From NCBI GenBank assembly GCA_018401565.1, contig JAGYKS010000038.1, positions 1 to 39,641 on the forward strand: 39,641 nt of DNA, written 5' to 3'. This document shows positions 1 through 8,818 of this stretch, piece after piece (the stretch's first letter is position 1; each line of letters starts with the position of its first letter). Origin of the DNA: Acidimicrobiales bacterium (GTDB lineage: Bacteria > Actinomycetota > Acidimicrobiia > Acidimicrobiales > Acidimicrobilacustridaceae). Position numbers and translations under genes: made by a program. The notes below the pieces were generated by a model, which was not told the DNA's origin, did no database searches, and saw only the letters and a list, made by a program, of their open reading frames with translations.

Positions 1-1216
1 AGAGGTAGAGGTGACAGGTCCGCCGAGGTGGGCCTGAAACAGGGGATCCTGTGGTTCCTCCTGCATAGACCCACGAAGGAACCACCACCGCAGGACCTCA
101 GATCAGATTGTGTACCAGCAACGCGCCCGTCTTGATCACGCCCGCCAGACTGGCAATGCCGCACGTCTTCCCTGACTCCCGCAAGACGTGTTCTACGCGG
201 CGCAACACGGCTGCAAGGTGACGGGCTGGCGGCGTTGGTGACCGAAGACGAAGCGACCACCAGCGATGCCGGAACGCGACACCGTAACCCATGTGCCTTC
301 TGAGGTGCCGTTGACCCTATGATCACACACCGACAATCACCAGCGTCGCCAAGGCTGCGGACTGTCCGCCGACCAGAATAAGGCTTCCAGATCAGCAAAT
401 CAACCGTGCAGAACCCTCCGCTCGTCGCTCACCGCCCCGGCGTCGCCGCCACCAGCGCGTCTCGCCCGGGCCGCGGCACGATCGCGGCAGCCTCACCACG
501 GGTTCTGGTCACCGAGGTTGCCGTCGAGGACGAACCAGTCCCGTGGGTTCTGCCACTGGGCCGGCAAACCCGGCGCCCTCGAAAAATTGGCTGTGGACCT
601 TCGTTCTACATCGGGAATCTGAAAGGCGTCGGCGTAAGGTTCGTATACCAGCTACCTGCAGGTCGACACCTCAACCCGCTTGGGCAATGGGTGTGGGCTT
701 CCGTGCACGGCGTCGTGAACAAAGACGCACGGTGTCGGTCGCAGTTTCCCCTTCGGAACGGATCTGGACCACCTGGAACAAGATGGGGTTCCCGTGATCA
801 CAGGCGATCGGTCGCGGACAACGGACCTGTGGGGAGTGTACAAGGCCATGCGTGCCGCTGGCGCGCTTCGCCGCGAAGAACGTCCGAACGCATCGACGAT
901 CCCCTGCTCGGTCACTGAACCACGTAACGCGCCAGGTGGTCGAACGCTTCCGTGGGGCGAACACATGCCTTCCAGGTTAGCCGCGCCGCGTCTCCGCGTC
1001 CCACCGCCTGGTTCTGCTTCACCAGCATCCGCCAGTTGCGTAGCGCCAGAGCCGACGCCCCTGGCTCACCGTACCTGGCAACCGTCGCGAGAGCGCGGCA
1101 ACCACGGCGACTACATACGGCGCGGGCCGTTCGCACCCATCGACCCGCTCAGGAACTAACCCCATGACACCCCGAACCACAGACCACCACTAGTCACCCC
1201 GAAGTTCCGGACAGGG
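1..1216 (+). mobile_element. eroded copy of the IS481-like element
   Basis: Aligned by eye, this stretch follows the complete element at 28669-29787 in the opposite orientation from end to end. Position 1 falls about 12 bases inside the terminal inverted repeat, and the other terminal repeat ends near 1216 (GAAGTTCCGGACAGG). Identity is still high, but there are dozens of small insertions, deletions and substitutions spread evenly along it. Either this is an old decayed copy or it is a low-quality consensus at a contig end, which is common where assemblies stop in repeats. The start inside an IS end favours the second reading. Confidence 0.85.
94..1159 (+). pseudogene. IS481-like transposase, wrecked reading frame
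   Basis: This is the counterpart of the transposase at 28718-29690. Recognisable pieces occur in all three frames: the start region near GTGTACCAGCAACG, a catalytic-core piece around 600-640 (FYIGN) and the C-terminal end near 1085-1159 (GDY, then PIDPL). No frame is open for more than about 170 codons and none carries the whole catalytic core. No functional product is expected from the sequence as given. Confidence 0.8.
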
Positions 1217-1254
1217 GAGGCCCCAGGCCGGACACCGTAGCCTGGCCAACGGCT

Positions 1255-2399
1255 TCAGGTCACGACCCCCTGCCGCTGCCACCGCGAAGCGTCACCGGGG
1301 AACCGTGTGGGTCGGCGGTGGCGTTCCCGGAATACCGCGCAGCACGCCAGCATCGGGTCGGCACTTCCACCAGCACCCCCACCACCGCGGCCAGCGCCGC
1401 CCCTCGACTGCAGGCCGAACAGGGCGATGGCGGCCGGCCACGGCCAGCTCGAAGAAGTTGCTGGCACCGATGAGTGAACCGGGCGCCGAGATGGAGTGAC
1501 GCGGATGCCGAGGCGCCGGAAGATGCAGTAGGCGACGAAGAAGATGAAGAACGTCTGGATCACCACGGGGTACGGCGATGAGCGCGATGTGGAACGGGCT
1601 TGTCGAGGGATCACGTCGCCCTGGAAGGCGAACAGCACCACCAGGGTGACGATGAGCGCGGCCGGGGTGACCCGGACCGAAGTCGGCGAAGGAACACCTC
1701 GTCGAACCACACCTGACCCCGACGCCTGATGAGCAGGGTGCGGGTGGCGTACCCGGCGACCAGCGGGATCACGATGTACAGCACCACCGACAACAACATG
1801 GTGTTCCACGGCACGCTGATGTTCGAAATGCCCAGCAGCAGCATCACGATGGGGGCGAAGGCCACCAGCATGATGAGAGTCGTTGATGGCCACCTGCACC
1901 AGCGTGTAGGCGGCGTCACCCCGGGTGAGGTAGCTCCACACGAACACCATGGCGCGCGCAGTGCGGGCCGCCCCCAGCAGGATCGTGCCGGCCAGGTACT
2001 CGAGGCCCAACGCCTCGTCGATGAACGGGGCGAACACCACCAGCAAAAAGAACCACGAGATGGCGAACATGCTGAACGGCTTGAGCAGCCAGTTCACCCC
2101 CGACGTCACCACCAACCCGGTGGGTTCGCGGCGAACTGCCATCACCGCTCCAAAGTCGATCTGGAGCATCATGGGAAAAATCATCGCCCAGATGAGCACT
2201 GCCACCGGGATCGAAACCGAGGCGTATTCAAAGCGGGACAGCGTTTCGGGGACCCCGGGGAACACCTGCCCCAACGCCACACCGGCCACGATCCCGGCCG
2301 CCACCCAGATGGTGAGGTACCGGCCGAAGATGCCGAGTCCGCCGGTGGACGAGTCCTTCGACGGGGCTGCTCGGCGTTGCGGGTGTCGCTGGTGGTCAC
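1255..2399 (-). CDS. acr3: ACR3-family arsenite efflux permease, frameshifted
   Basis: Arsenite exporter of the ACR3 type, a polytopic inner-membrane protein that expels As(III). The signature is clear in pieces: WVAAGIVAGVALG (first membrane segment), PMMLQIDFG, MVFVWSYLTRGDAAYTLVQV, PIVMLLLGI, and PVVIQTFFIFFVAYC near the end. These lie in different frames, with shifts near 2365, 1880, 1700 and around 1590. The GTG start at 2397-2399 overlaps the cadI stop (GTGA), which supports this start and a two-gene transcript. The first shift falls just after it (TTSDTRNAEQP then STGGLGIFGRY). About 380 residues are expected. Since many conserved genes here are shifted, error in the sequence is as likely as true inactivation. 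Confidence 0.85.
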
Positions 2400-2824
2400 G
2401 AGCGGCTGGGCGAGCAGCACGACCCGCCGTCGGTGACGGTGAGCACCTGGTTGCTCATCTGCTCGGCGTCGCCGGTCTTCACGTACCACTCCCACTTGGC
2501 GCCGTCGGGGTCGGTCACCCAGGTCTCGGTCTTTTCGGCGTAGCAGCACACCGTGTCGTCCACCCCGGTGGTCTCCATGCCGTCGGCGCTCAGGCGGGCC
2601 TCGGCGGCGACCACCTCGTTGCTGCTGTCGGTCTCAACGCCCAGGTGGTTGAGCGTGCCACCGGCAACGCCCTCGATGAGCACCAGCTTCAGCGGCGGGT
2701 CGGCGATCTCGAAGTTGGCGTATCCCGGCTTGCGCTTGGCCGGTTCGGTGCCAAACAGCTTGGAGTAGAAGGTGACGGCCTCGTCGATGTCAGACACGTC
2801 GAGGGCAAGTTGAACACGTGACAT
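2396..2824 (-). CDS. cadI: CadI/ArsI-like glyoxalase-fold metal resistance protein
   Basis: 142-residue vicinal-oxygen-chelate protein beginning MSRVQLALDVSD, very close to my recollection of mycobacterial CadI (cadmium-induced) and related to ArsI, the C-As lyase. It carries the vicinal cysteine pair (CCYAEKTETWVTDPDG), the LNHLGVE metal-ligand histidine, and the PGYANFEIADPPLKLVL core. Position 5 is Gln, as in CadI, rather than the His of characterised ArsI enzymes, so lyase activity is uncertain. The ATG at 2822-2824 is chosen because the protein aligns from there; the frame runs upstream without family similarity. It overlaps acr3 by four bases and faces arsR across the operators. Confidence 0.85.
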   Translation of the reverse strand: MSRVQLALDVSDIDEAVTFYSKLFGTEPAKRKPGYANFEIADPPLKLVLIEGVAGGTLNHLGVETDSSNEVVAAEARLSADGMETTGVDDTVCCYAEKTETWVTDPDGAKWEWYVKTGDAEQMSNQVLTVTDGGSCCSPSRS

Positions 2825-2899
2825 GGGAACTCCAGAATCGTGACGGGCGAGCGGCGCCGGGAGAATGGGACGCTGGGAAAACGGACCCCCGGAAACTGC

Positions 2900-2915
2900 A
2901 TCGATGTTTATCGAT
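2900..2915. promoter_or_regulatory. ArsR-type operator, site 1
   Basis: ATCGAT-GTTT-ATCGAT is a perfect 6-bp inverted repeat with a 4-base spacer, lying 75 bp upstream of cadI and 46 bp upstream of arsR. Its form matches palindromes bound by ArsR/SmtB repressors. Confidence 0.65.
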
Positions 2916-2934
2916 ATGGTCACCCTAGCAATAC

Positions 2935-2950
2935 ATCGACGCTTGTCAAT
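2935..2950. promoter_or_regulatory. ArsR-type operator, site 2
   Basis: ATCGAC-GCTT-GTCAAT has the same geometry as site 1 with one mismatch in the arms. It ends 5-11 bases before the arsR start, so binding would block arsR transcription directly. Centre-to-centre distance to site 1 is 35 bp. Confidence 0.55.
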
Positions 2951-2961
2951 ACACTGTGGAC

Positions 2962-3342
2962 ATGGCTTCTCGACCGACGACGGCAACCAGTCAACCCGCG
3001 ACGGCAACCAGCGTCGATGCCACGCCGTGTTGCGGCTCGGTGACCGACGCCGGCATCGACGAGTCCCAGGCCGACGAACTGGCCGAGCTGTTTCGGGCTC
3101 TGGCCGACCCCGCCCGCATCCGGGTGCTGTCGCTGGTGGCCAACGCCACCGCTGGCGAGCTGTGCGCCTGCGACCTCACCGGCCCACTCGACCGGGCCCA
3201 GCCAACGGTGTCGCACCATCTGGCCATCCTCGTTGATGCCGGGCTGCTGACCCGCGAAAAGCGAGGCCGATGGGCGTGGTACCGGCTGGTGCCGCAACGG
3301 CTCGATCAGATCAGAGCGTTGCTGGCCGTCCCGCAGCGGTAG
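2962..3342 (+). CDS. arsR: ArsR/SmtB-family metal-responsive repressor
   Basis: About 126-residue winged-helix repressor. A cysteine pair near the N-terminus (DATPCCGS) and the ELCACDL motif at the start of the recognition region are metalloid-binding positions in actinobacterial ArsR proteins. The recognition helix is QPTVSHHLAIL, followed by the wing (KRGRWAWYRL). ATG 2962 is preferred; a GTG at 2956 in the same frame is possible. There is no clear Shine-Dalgarno, so leaderless translation is plausible. Divergent from cadI-acr3 with two operators between, so it most likely represses both sides until As(III) or Cd(II) binds. Confidence 0.88.
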   Translation: MASRPTTATSQPATATSVDATPCCGSVTDAGIDESQADELAELFRALADPARIRVLSLVANATAGELCACDLTGPLDRAQPTVSHHLAILVDAGLLTREKRGRWAWYRLVPQRLDQIRALLAVPQR

Positions 3343-3383
3343 CGTCAGGGCAGCGACAGACGATCAAGAAGGACTCCCGCACC

Positions 3384-3863
3384 ATGGACCCCAATCTCGA
3401 AACCGCCCTTGCCCTGGTCAACCGTCACCGCCGGTGGCCGTGGTTCATCGCCGGTGGGGCCGTGGTGGCCGCCGTCGCCGGAGTTGTGGTGTGGCGTCAG
3501 GTCACGTCGCGCAGTTCGGTGATTCCCACCTCGGGGACCTACGCGTCAGACGAGGTCGAAGGCCGGGAGCTGGCCGACGGGACCAAGCTGCGCTTCACCT
3601 TCCTTGATGACCAGATGCACGTGTTCGCCGGCGGCAGCGAGCATGGGCGGCAGCGTCGGCCATCATCGGCTCCAAGCTGTTTTGGAGCGAGGGAAGCCTC
3701 CACCGAGGTGGGATGCCTGCCGGCCATCGCCATTCAGGACACCTGGCTGTCGGGTTGGCTGAACTCGGGCGTTGACGTGTTTCGTGACCACAAGCGTCTG
3801 GTGCTGTCGGCCCAGGGCGTGCGGGTGGTGCTCAAACCCGCCACTGACTTTGCAGACCTGTAG
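3384..3863 (+). CDS. single-pass membrane protein with a META/HslJ-like domain
   Basis: About 160 residues. A short cytoplasmic tail is followed by one membrane segment (WPWFIAGGAVVAAVAGVVVW, about residues 18-37) and an extracytoplasmic domain resembling META/HslJ: SGTYASDEVEGREL, then FTFLDDQMHVFAGG, then TEVGCLPAIAIQDTWL. Between about 3640 and 3700 the frame reads unlike the family, while the neighbouring frames give MGGSVG and IIGSKLFWSEGSLH, which fit it. That indicates two compensating single-base shifts. The ATG 3384 follows AGAAGGA. Function is unknown; META domains occur in stress-related envelope proteins. Confidence 0.6.
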   Translation: MDPNLETALALVNRHRRWPWFIAGGAVVAAVAGVVVWRQVTSRSSVIPTSGTYASDEVEGRELADGTKLRFTFLDDQMHVFAGGSEHGRQRRPSSAPSCFGAREASTEVGCLPAIAIQDTWLSGWLNSGVDVFRDHKRLVLSAQGVRVVLKPATDFADL

Positions 3864-3884
3864 CGCAGTCGCACGGTTGGACAG

Positions 3885-4585
3885 ATGACCGGCACCGCCA
3901 TCGACGCACGAATTTCCGTCGTTGTCCCTGTCCGTGATGGCGAGCGGTATCTGGCCGAGACCCTCGACTCCATCGTGGGCCAAACGCTCGAACCCCACGA
4001 GGTGATCGTGGTCGACGACGGCTCCCAGGATACGAGCGCCGCCATCGCCCGATCATTTGGTGGCCCGGTCCGGGTCATTGCATCCCGGCCCGTCGGGGGC
4101 GGAGCTGCCCGGGACCTCGGCGTTGCCCAGGCCACCGGCAACCTGGTGGCGCTGTGTGATGCCGACGACCTGTGGATGGCCGACAAGCTCGCCCGACAGG
4201 TGCCCATGATCGGAGATCGGACCAGCCGACGGCAGTGTTCTGTGCCGCCACCGAATTCCTCAGTCCCGAACTCACCCCCGAGTCTCTGCGGACCCGCCAG
4301 CCGATGGACCACATCGCACGGGCACAGATTTCGTCGGCACTGCTGGCCACGCGGGCGGCACTCGATGCCGTGGGACCGTTCCAGACCGAGGCCGACGACG
4401 GACTGTGGTTCAGCTGGTGCGTCAGGCTTATCGACTCATCGGCCACCATCGGGTACGCCGACGAGGTCCTTGTGCGGCGACGTCTGCACGACCGAAACCA
4501 GTCACTCGAAACCGCACCGGCCACCGGGATGTGGCCGGCGGCGCTTCACGCCCACCTCCTGCAACGACGCAACAACCCGTCGTGA
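3885..4585 (+). CDS. family 2 glycosyltransferase, copy 1 (frameshifted)
   Basis: GT-A fold glycosyltransferase of about 233 residues. The start (ISVVVPVRDGERYLAETLDS) and the nucleotide-binding motifs VIVVDDGS and LCDADDLW are typical of GT2 enzymes, which move a sugar from a nucleotide donor to an acceptor. A shift near 4215 moves the reading into the frame containing AVFCAATEFLSPE and ADDGLWFSWCVRL, ending at 4585. The TGA overlaps the GTG of the next gene. It differs in sequence from the following two GT2 genes. No acceptor can be inferred; the run of three suggests surface glycan or glycolipid assembly. Confidence 0.75.
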
Positions 4586-5319
4586 CCGGCATCGTTGACG
4601 ACGACCTGATGAGTGACGACCTGGTGAGTGTGATCATCCCGGTGTTCAACCGGGCCCACCTCATTGGCGACGCCGTCGCCAGCGTGCTGGCCCAACACGG
4701 CGCCAACTTCGAGATCGTCATCGTGAACGACGGATCCACCGACGCCACCGGCCAGGTCATCGACGACCTCGCCCAACAACACCCCCACATCACCGCCATC
4801 CACCAGCCAAACCGGGGCCCCGCCGCCGCCCGCAACACCGCAGTGGCCGCCAGCAACGGCCCGTGGATCACGTTTTTGGACTCCGACGACACCATGCCCA
4901 CCGACCGGCTCGCCAACCAGCTCGACGCCATCGCTCCCGCCGAGCAACCCGCCATCGTCATCGGCAAACAAACCATCGACGTCGCACCCGGCGTGGACCC
5001 ACCCCCCCACACGCTGCTTGGGCTGAGGGGGACCGATTCCAGCCACTACATCATGAGCATGATGACCCGTCGCAGCACCCTCGACGCCGTCGGCGTCTTC
5101 GACAAGCAGTTCGAACCGGGCGAGGACCTCGAGCTTCTCTTCCGCATGAGGAGACTCGGTGTCAACATCATCGTTTCCGATCAGGTGTGGACCCACCGCC
5201 GGATCCTGGGTGACAACCTGAGCTTCGACGTCGAGGGCTCCCGGCGGGCGCTGTTTCGTGCCATCCACGCCAATCGGCCACGCCCCGGCGACACGGAACT
5301 GGAGGTTCGTTCTTCATGA
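4582..5319 (+). CDS. family 2 glycosyltransferase, copy 2 (intact)
   Basis: 245 residues from the GTG at 4582 (ATG 4609 is an alternative). Motifs are VSVIIPVFNRAHLIGDAVAS, the donor-site VNDGSTDATG and the metal-binding LDSDD. Its 5' part, up to about 5010, is almost base-for-base the same as the next gene, whereas the C-terminal third (EPGEDLELLFRMRR) differs. It overlaps its neighbours at both ends by four bases, so the three genes are probably translated together. A 5-residue DDLMS/DDLVS repeat precedes the fold. Confidence 0.85.
   Translation: MTGIVDDDLMSDDLVSVIIPVFNRAHLIGDAVASVLAQHGANFEIVIVNDGSTDATGQVIDDLAQQHPHITAIHQPNRGPAAARNTAVAASNGPWITFLDSDDTMPTDRLANQLDAIAPAEQPAIVIGKQTIDVAPGVDPPPHTLLGLRGTDSSHYIMSMMTRRSTLDAVGVFDKQFEPGEDLELLFRMRRLGVNIIVSDQVWTHRRILGDNLSFDVEGSRRALFRAIHANRPRPGDTELEVRSS
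4600..4629 (+). repeat. 15-bp repeat x2 at the start of GT2 copy 2
   Basis: GACGACCTGATGAGT followed by GACGACCTGGTGAGT, encoding DDLMS-DDLVS. The third GT2 gene has three units at the same place, so unit number differs between the paralogues. Confidence 0.85.
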
Positions 5320-6048
5320 CCGGCATCGTTGGCGACGACCTGATGAGTGACGACCTGATGAGTGACGACCTGGTGAGTGTGATCATCCCGGTGTTCAACC
5401 GGGCCCACCTCATTGGCGACGCCGTCGCCAGCGTGCTGGCCCAACGACGGCGCCCGCTTTGAGATCGTCATCGTGAACGACGGATCCACCGACGCCACCG
5501 GCCAGGTCATCGACGACCTCGCCCAACAACACCCCCACATCACCGCCATCCACCAGCCAAACCGGGGCCCCGCCGCCGCCCGCAACACCGCAGTGGCGGC
5601 CAGCAACGGCCCGTGGATCACGTTTTTGGACTCCGACGACACCATGCCCACCGACCGGCTCGCCAACCAGCTCGACGCCATCGCTCCCGCCGAGCAACCC
5701 GCCATCGTCATCGGCGAACAGGACCATCGAGGTCGCACCCGGCGTGGACCCACCTCCTCGATCACCGAAGCCCTCACCGAAGGCGGTGCAGACCTTTACT
5801 TCATGAGCCTGATGACGTCTCGGGCCGTTTTTGATTCGGTGGGCGGCTTCGATGAGGCCCTGCGCATCGGCGAGGACGTCGACTTCGTCTACCGGCTCAG
5901 GTACCACGGGGTTGAGGTCATCACCTGCAGCCAGATGTGGACCCACCGCAGGATCCACGGGGACAACCTCATCTACGACGACGCCGCCGCCCGCCGCGCC
6001 GTGTTCGCCGTGCTGCAAAAGAACCTTCGGGCGACACGGACGGCATAG
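5316..6048 (+). CDS. family 2 glycosyltransferase, copy 3 (frameshifted)
   Basis: Starts at ATG 5316, overlapping the previous stop (ATGA). It carries the same N-terminal half as copy 2, with an extra base near 5446 (CAACGACGGC against CAACACGGC) and an extra G near 5722, followed by a further shift that restores a frame open to the TAG at 6046-6048. The C-terminal part (GGFDEALRIGEDVDFVYRLR, MWTHRRIHGDNL) is related to but distinct from copy 2. If the shifts are sequence errors it encodes about 244 residues. Confidence 0.75.
5334..5378 (+). repeat. 15-bp repeat x3 at the start of GT2 copy 3
   Basis: Three units GACGACCTGATGAGT, GACGACCTGATGAGT, GACGACCTGGTGAGT (DDLMS, DDLMS, DDLVS). One unit more than the upstream paralogue, consistent with replication slippage that keeps the frame. 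Confidence 0.85.
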
Positions 6049-6131
6049 GCCCGTCGTAGTAGGCATCGTGTCGGTCGGTGGCAGCCAGCCACGACTGATG
6101 GACCCTCGTAGAGGCCCACCACCAATTCCCA

Positions 6132-6468
6132 ATGGGAGACGCATCCAGGCGAACACCCTCCGACGCAAATGACACTGTCGTCGGCACCGAGGGAATGGTT
6201 TCCAACCTTCCACTGCGCAGCAACGGCATGCCCATCGGCACGGCCATCATCGCGTTCACCACATCAGTAACCCTGGACTGGCAGTTGCGCTCAGCACTCG
6301 ACAGTTTGGTGGCAGCAACCTCGCTGTGGGTCCCGGTCGGCCAACATCGCCACCGAACTCGGCTTCTCGGTCGCAACGGTCAAAGCCGAGGTGGCCACGC
6401 TGTTGCGCCTGTACAGCGCCACCGACCGCAACGACCTCATCGCCAAGTCGGAACGTTCCTGGTGCTGA
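6132..6468 (+). pseudogene. remnant of a LuxR/GerE-type helix-turn-helix regulator
   Basis: From 6343 one frame reads NIATELGFSVATVKAEVATL then LRLYSATDRNDLIAKS before a TGA at 6466-6468. This resembles the GerE helix-turn-helix at the end of LuxR-type regulators (recognition helix FSVATVKAEVATLL). Upstream the open frame changes (near 6340) and no receiver or sensor domain is recognisable in 6132-6340. It could be the tail of a small regulator whose front is frame-disrupted. The stretch 6049-6131 holds nothing I recognise. Confidence 0.4.
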
Positions 6469-6499
6469 ACCTCCGGCGACCGCTGGTCGGATTCGCCTG

Positions 6500-7333
6500 T
6501 TAGTCAGTGAGTCCCAGCAGCCCGGCGATGCCTCCGGGGGTGTCCACCGGGAGGTCGTGGGAACCGGTGGTGAAACCCGGTTCGAACAGCACGACCCGGT
6601 CGGCGAGATGGGTGATGTCGTCGAGGTCGTGGGTGACGAGCACCGCAGCGATGCCGTGGTCGTCCACCAGTCCACGCACCAGGGCCCGCAACGCGGTGCG
6701 CGACGCCAGGTCCAGGGCGCTGAACGGCTCGTCAAGCAGTAGCACCCGCGGCGATCCGGCCAGTGCCCGGGCCAGGGCCACCCGCTGCTGTTCCCCGCCC
6801 GACATGGTTGCGGTGGCGGCATCGCCGAGGTGACCTGCGTCGACCCGGTCCAGCCATTGCCTGGCCACCGCCCGCCGTTCCCGACGACCGGCCCGAACGC
6901 CGGCACCAGCACCAGCACCCAGCACCAGCACCGGGACCGGGACCAGCAACAGCGAGCGCCACGTTGTCCACCGGCGACCGATACGCCAGCAACGCCGGCT
7001 GCTGGAACACCATCCCGATGCCTCGCCGCTGGGTCGGCACGTGCAACCCGGTGCCGGCGTCAGCCACCACCTCACCGTCGAGCTCCACCGTGCCCACGTC
7101 GGGCCGCAGCAACCCGGCGATGGTGGCCAGGGTGACGCTCTTGCCCGCCCCCGACGGGCCGAACAGCGCCGTGATCCCGGCGTCAGCAGTGAAATCGGCC
7201 GACACGGTGAACCCGCCCACGCTGGTGGTGGCGGCAATGCGCACGATGCTCACTGGGTCGCCCCCAGGCGACACGCTCACTGGGTCGCCCCCTGGCGACA
7301 CGCTCACTGGGTCGCCCCCGGTGACGCGCTCAT
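6500..7333 (-). CDS. modC: molybdate ABC transporter ATPase ModC, frameshifted
   Basis: Cytoplasmic ATPase powering molybdate import. Walker A is FGPSGAGKSVTLA, the Q-loop MVFQQPALLAY, the signature MSGGEQQRVALARALAG, Walker B VLLLDEPFSALDL and the switch VLVTHDLDD. A frame change near 6960 separates Walker A from the signature and lies in a low-complexity GGTCCCGGTCCCGGTGCTGG run. The likely native start is the ATG at 7331-7333 overlapping the modB stop, giving a leader of three 9-residue repeats before SIVRIAATTS; the first repeat is one base short. Starting at GTG 7253 instead would skip them. The C-terminal MOP domain is absent or very short. Confidence 0.82.
7250..7332 (-). repeat. 27-bp tandem repeat x3 at the modB/modC junction
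   Basis: Read on the minus strand the unit is TGAGCGYGTCRCC followed by GGGGGCGACCCAG. TGA triplets begin at 7332 (the modB stop), 7306, 7279 and 7252. The first unit is 26 bp and the next two 27 bp, the missing base being in the G run. In the modC frame it encodes VSVSPGGDP repeats. Confidence 0.85.
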
Positions 7334-8013
7334 GTGACCCTCCTCGACGACAGGCGCGTCACCACCAAAAGCACCACCACGGCGATGGCAACCAGCACCA
7401 GTGACCCGACCCGAGCCGAGCTGTCGTCACCGGCCTGCACGGCGTCGTACACCGCGATGGGCAGAGTCTGTGTGCGGCCAGGAATGTTGCCGGCAACCAT
7501 CACCGTGGCACCGAACTCCCCCAGGGCCCGGGCAAACCCCAGACCCACACCAGCGCCCACACCCCGGCTGGCCACCGGCAGGGTGACCAGCAACGCCACC
7601 CGCCACTCGCGATGGCCTGCCACACGGGCTGCCGCCTCCAGGCGGGGGTCAACGTCTTCGATGGCGGCACGGCTGGTGCGCACGATGAACGGAAAGGCGG
7701 CCAGGGTGCCGGTGACCACAGCAACCGTTGGCGTAAACACCAACGGACCACCGAACACGCTCTCCCACGCCTGGCCAAACCAGCTGTTCACCCCCAGATT
7801 GGTGAGCAGGAAATACCCCAGCACCGTGGGCGGCAACACGATGGGAATGGTCACGATGGCCTCGATGAGAGCCCGACCCCTGAACCTCCCCTTGGCCAAC
7901 AGGTACGCCAGGGCGATGCCCGACGGCGCCGCCACCAGCGTGGCGGCGGTGGCCACCCGAAGCGTGAGCCACAGCGGGAACCAGTCGCCGATCACGACAC
8001 CATCATCCATCAC
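7330..8013 (-). CDS. modB: molybdate ABC transporter permease ModB
   Basis: 227-residue inner-membrane permease with five or six hydrophobic segments and the ABC-permease EAA-type loop (RVAGHREWRVALLVTLPVAS and ARALGEFGATVMVAGNIPG). TIPIVLPPTVLGYFLL is typical of ModB. It forms the channel with ModC and receives molybdate from ModA. Intact, uninterrupted frame. Its stop overlaps the probable modC ATG; modA lies 41 bp upstream. Confidence 0.93.
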   Translation of the reverse strand: MMDDGVVIGDWFPLWLTLRVATAATLVAAPSGIALAYLLAKGRFRGRALIEAIVTIPIVLPPTVLGYFLLTNLGVNSWFGQAWESVFGGPLVFTPTVAVVTGTLAAFPFIVRTSRAAIEDVDPRLEAAARVAGHREWRVALLVTLPVASRGVGAGVGLGFARALGEFGATVMVAGNIPGRTQTLPIAVYDAVQAGDDSSARVGSLVLVAIAVVVLLVVTRLSSRRVT

Positions 8014-8054
8014 CCGGCAGCACGAATCCGAAGCGACCCATCACCTCGCGGCCC

Positions 8055-8811
8055 TCAGGAACTGGCCACGAACCCGGCGAATGCCCCTGCCGCCTCGCCG
8101 GCAGCACCGGTGGCGGTCACCACCAGGGCCTGGCGCAACGGGTCGTGCAACGCATCGGGGACCAGCACGTAGTTGCCGCCGTTGGCGATGGCCACCGACA
8201 GCGCCACGATGCCCACATCGGCATTGCCCGACCTCACGATCTCGAACGTGTCGGAGATGTTCTCTCCCAACACCAGCCGGTCGGCCACGGCGTCGTACAC
8301 ACCGGCCGACACCAGCGCCTGCTCGGCGGCCATGCCGTAGGGAGCGTGACGAGGGTTGGCGATGGCGATGCGGCGGTAGGTGGGGTCGGTCAGGTCGGTC
8401 ACGTTCGCCGGCAGGTCCACCCCGTCAGGACTCCACAGCACGATGCGCCCCACGGCGTAGTCAGTCACCGTCGACGCATCCCCGCCACCGCTGGCCACAA
8501 CATCATCGACAAAAGCCACGTTGGCCGAGGCAAACAGGTCGAACGGTGCACCGTTGACGATCTGCTGGCGCAGCTGTCCCGACGAACCGAACGTGAACGT
8601 CACTGGAGATGCCGGTGGCCGCCGTGAACGCCGTGCCCAGTTCCTCGAATGCCGGGCGAAGGTCGCTGGCTGCGGCCACGCTGATGTTGGCGGCGGCGCC
8701 ACCACGACCCACAGACGATGCATCCTGTTGCGACCCGTTCCCGCACGCCACCAACGACAGCACCATCACCGCCGCCACCACGGCGGCACCCAGGCGCATG
8801 CGCATGCCCAC
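8055..8811 (-). CDS. modA: molybdate-binding lipoprotein ModA, frameshifted
   Basis: Substrate-binding protein of the molybdate importer. It has a lipoprotein signal with lipobox (VMVLSLVACG, Cys about residue 23) and the ModA opening ISVAAASDLRPAFEELG, then FGSSGQLRQQI, GAPFDLFASANVAFVDD, NPRHAPYGMAAEQAL and IVRSGNADVGIVALS. A single frame change near 8605 joins the two parts (FTAATGISSDVH to VTFTFGSSGQL). GTG 8811 is taken as start; ATG codons 8805 and 8800 are possible. It sits 7 bp after the preceding lipoprotein gene. Confidence 0.88.
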
Positions 8812-8818
8812 CAGCGGT

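Larger units (their letters stand above)
4582..5750 (+). repeat. tandem duplication of the GT2 N-terminal half
   Basis: Bases from about 4582-5010 recur at about 5316-5750 in the same orientation with only a handful of differences, mostly single-base insertions in the second copy. Identity stops sharply after the segment encoding VAPGVDP, beyond which the genes diverge. This indicates recent duplication or gene conversion limited to the donor-binding half. Confidence 0.85.
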
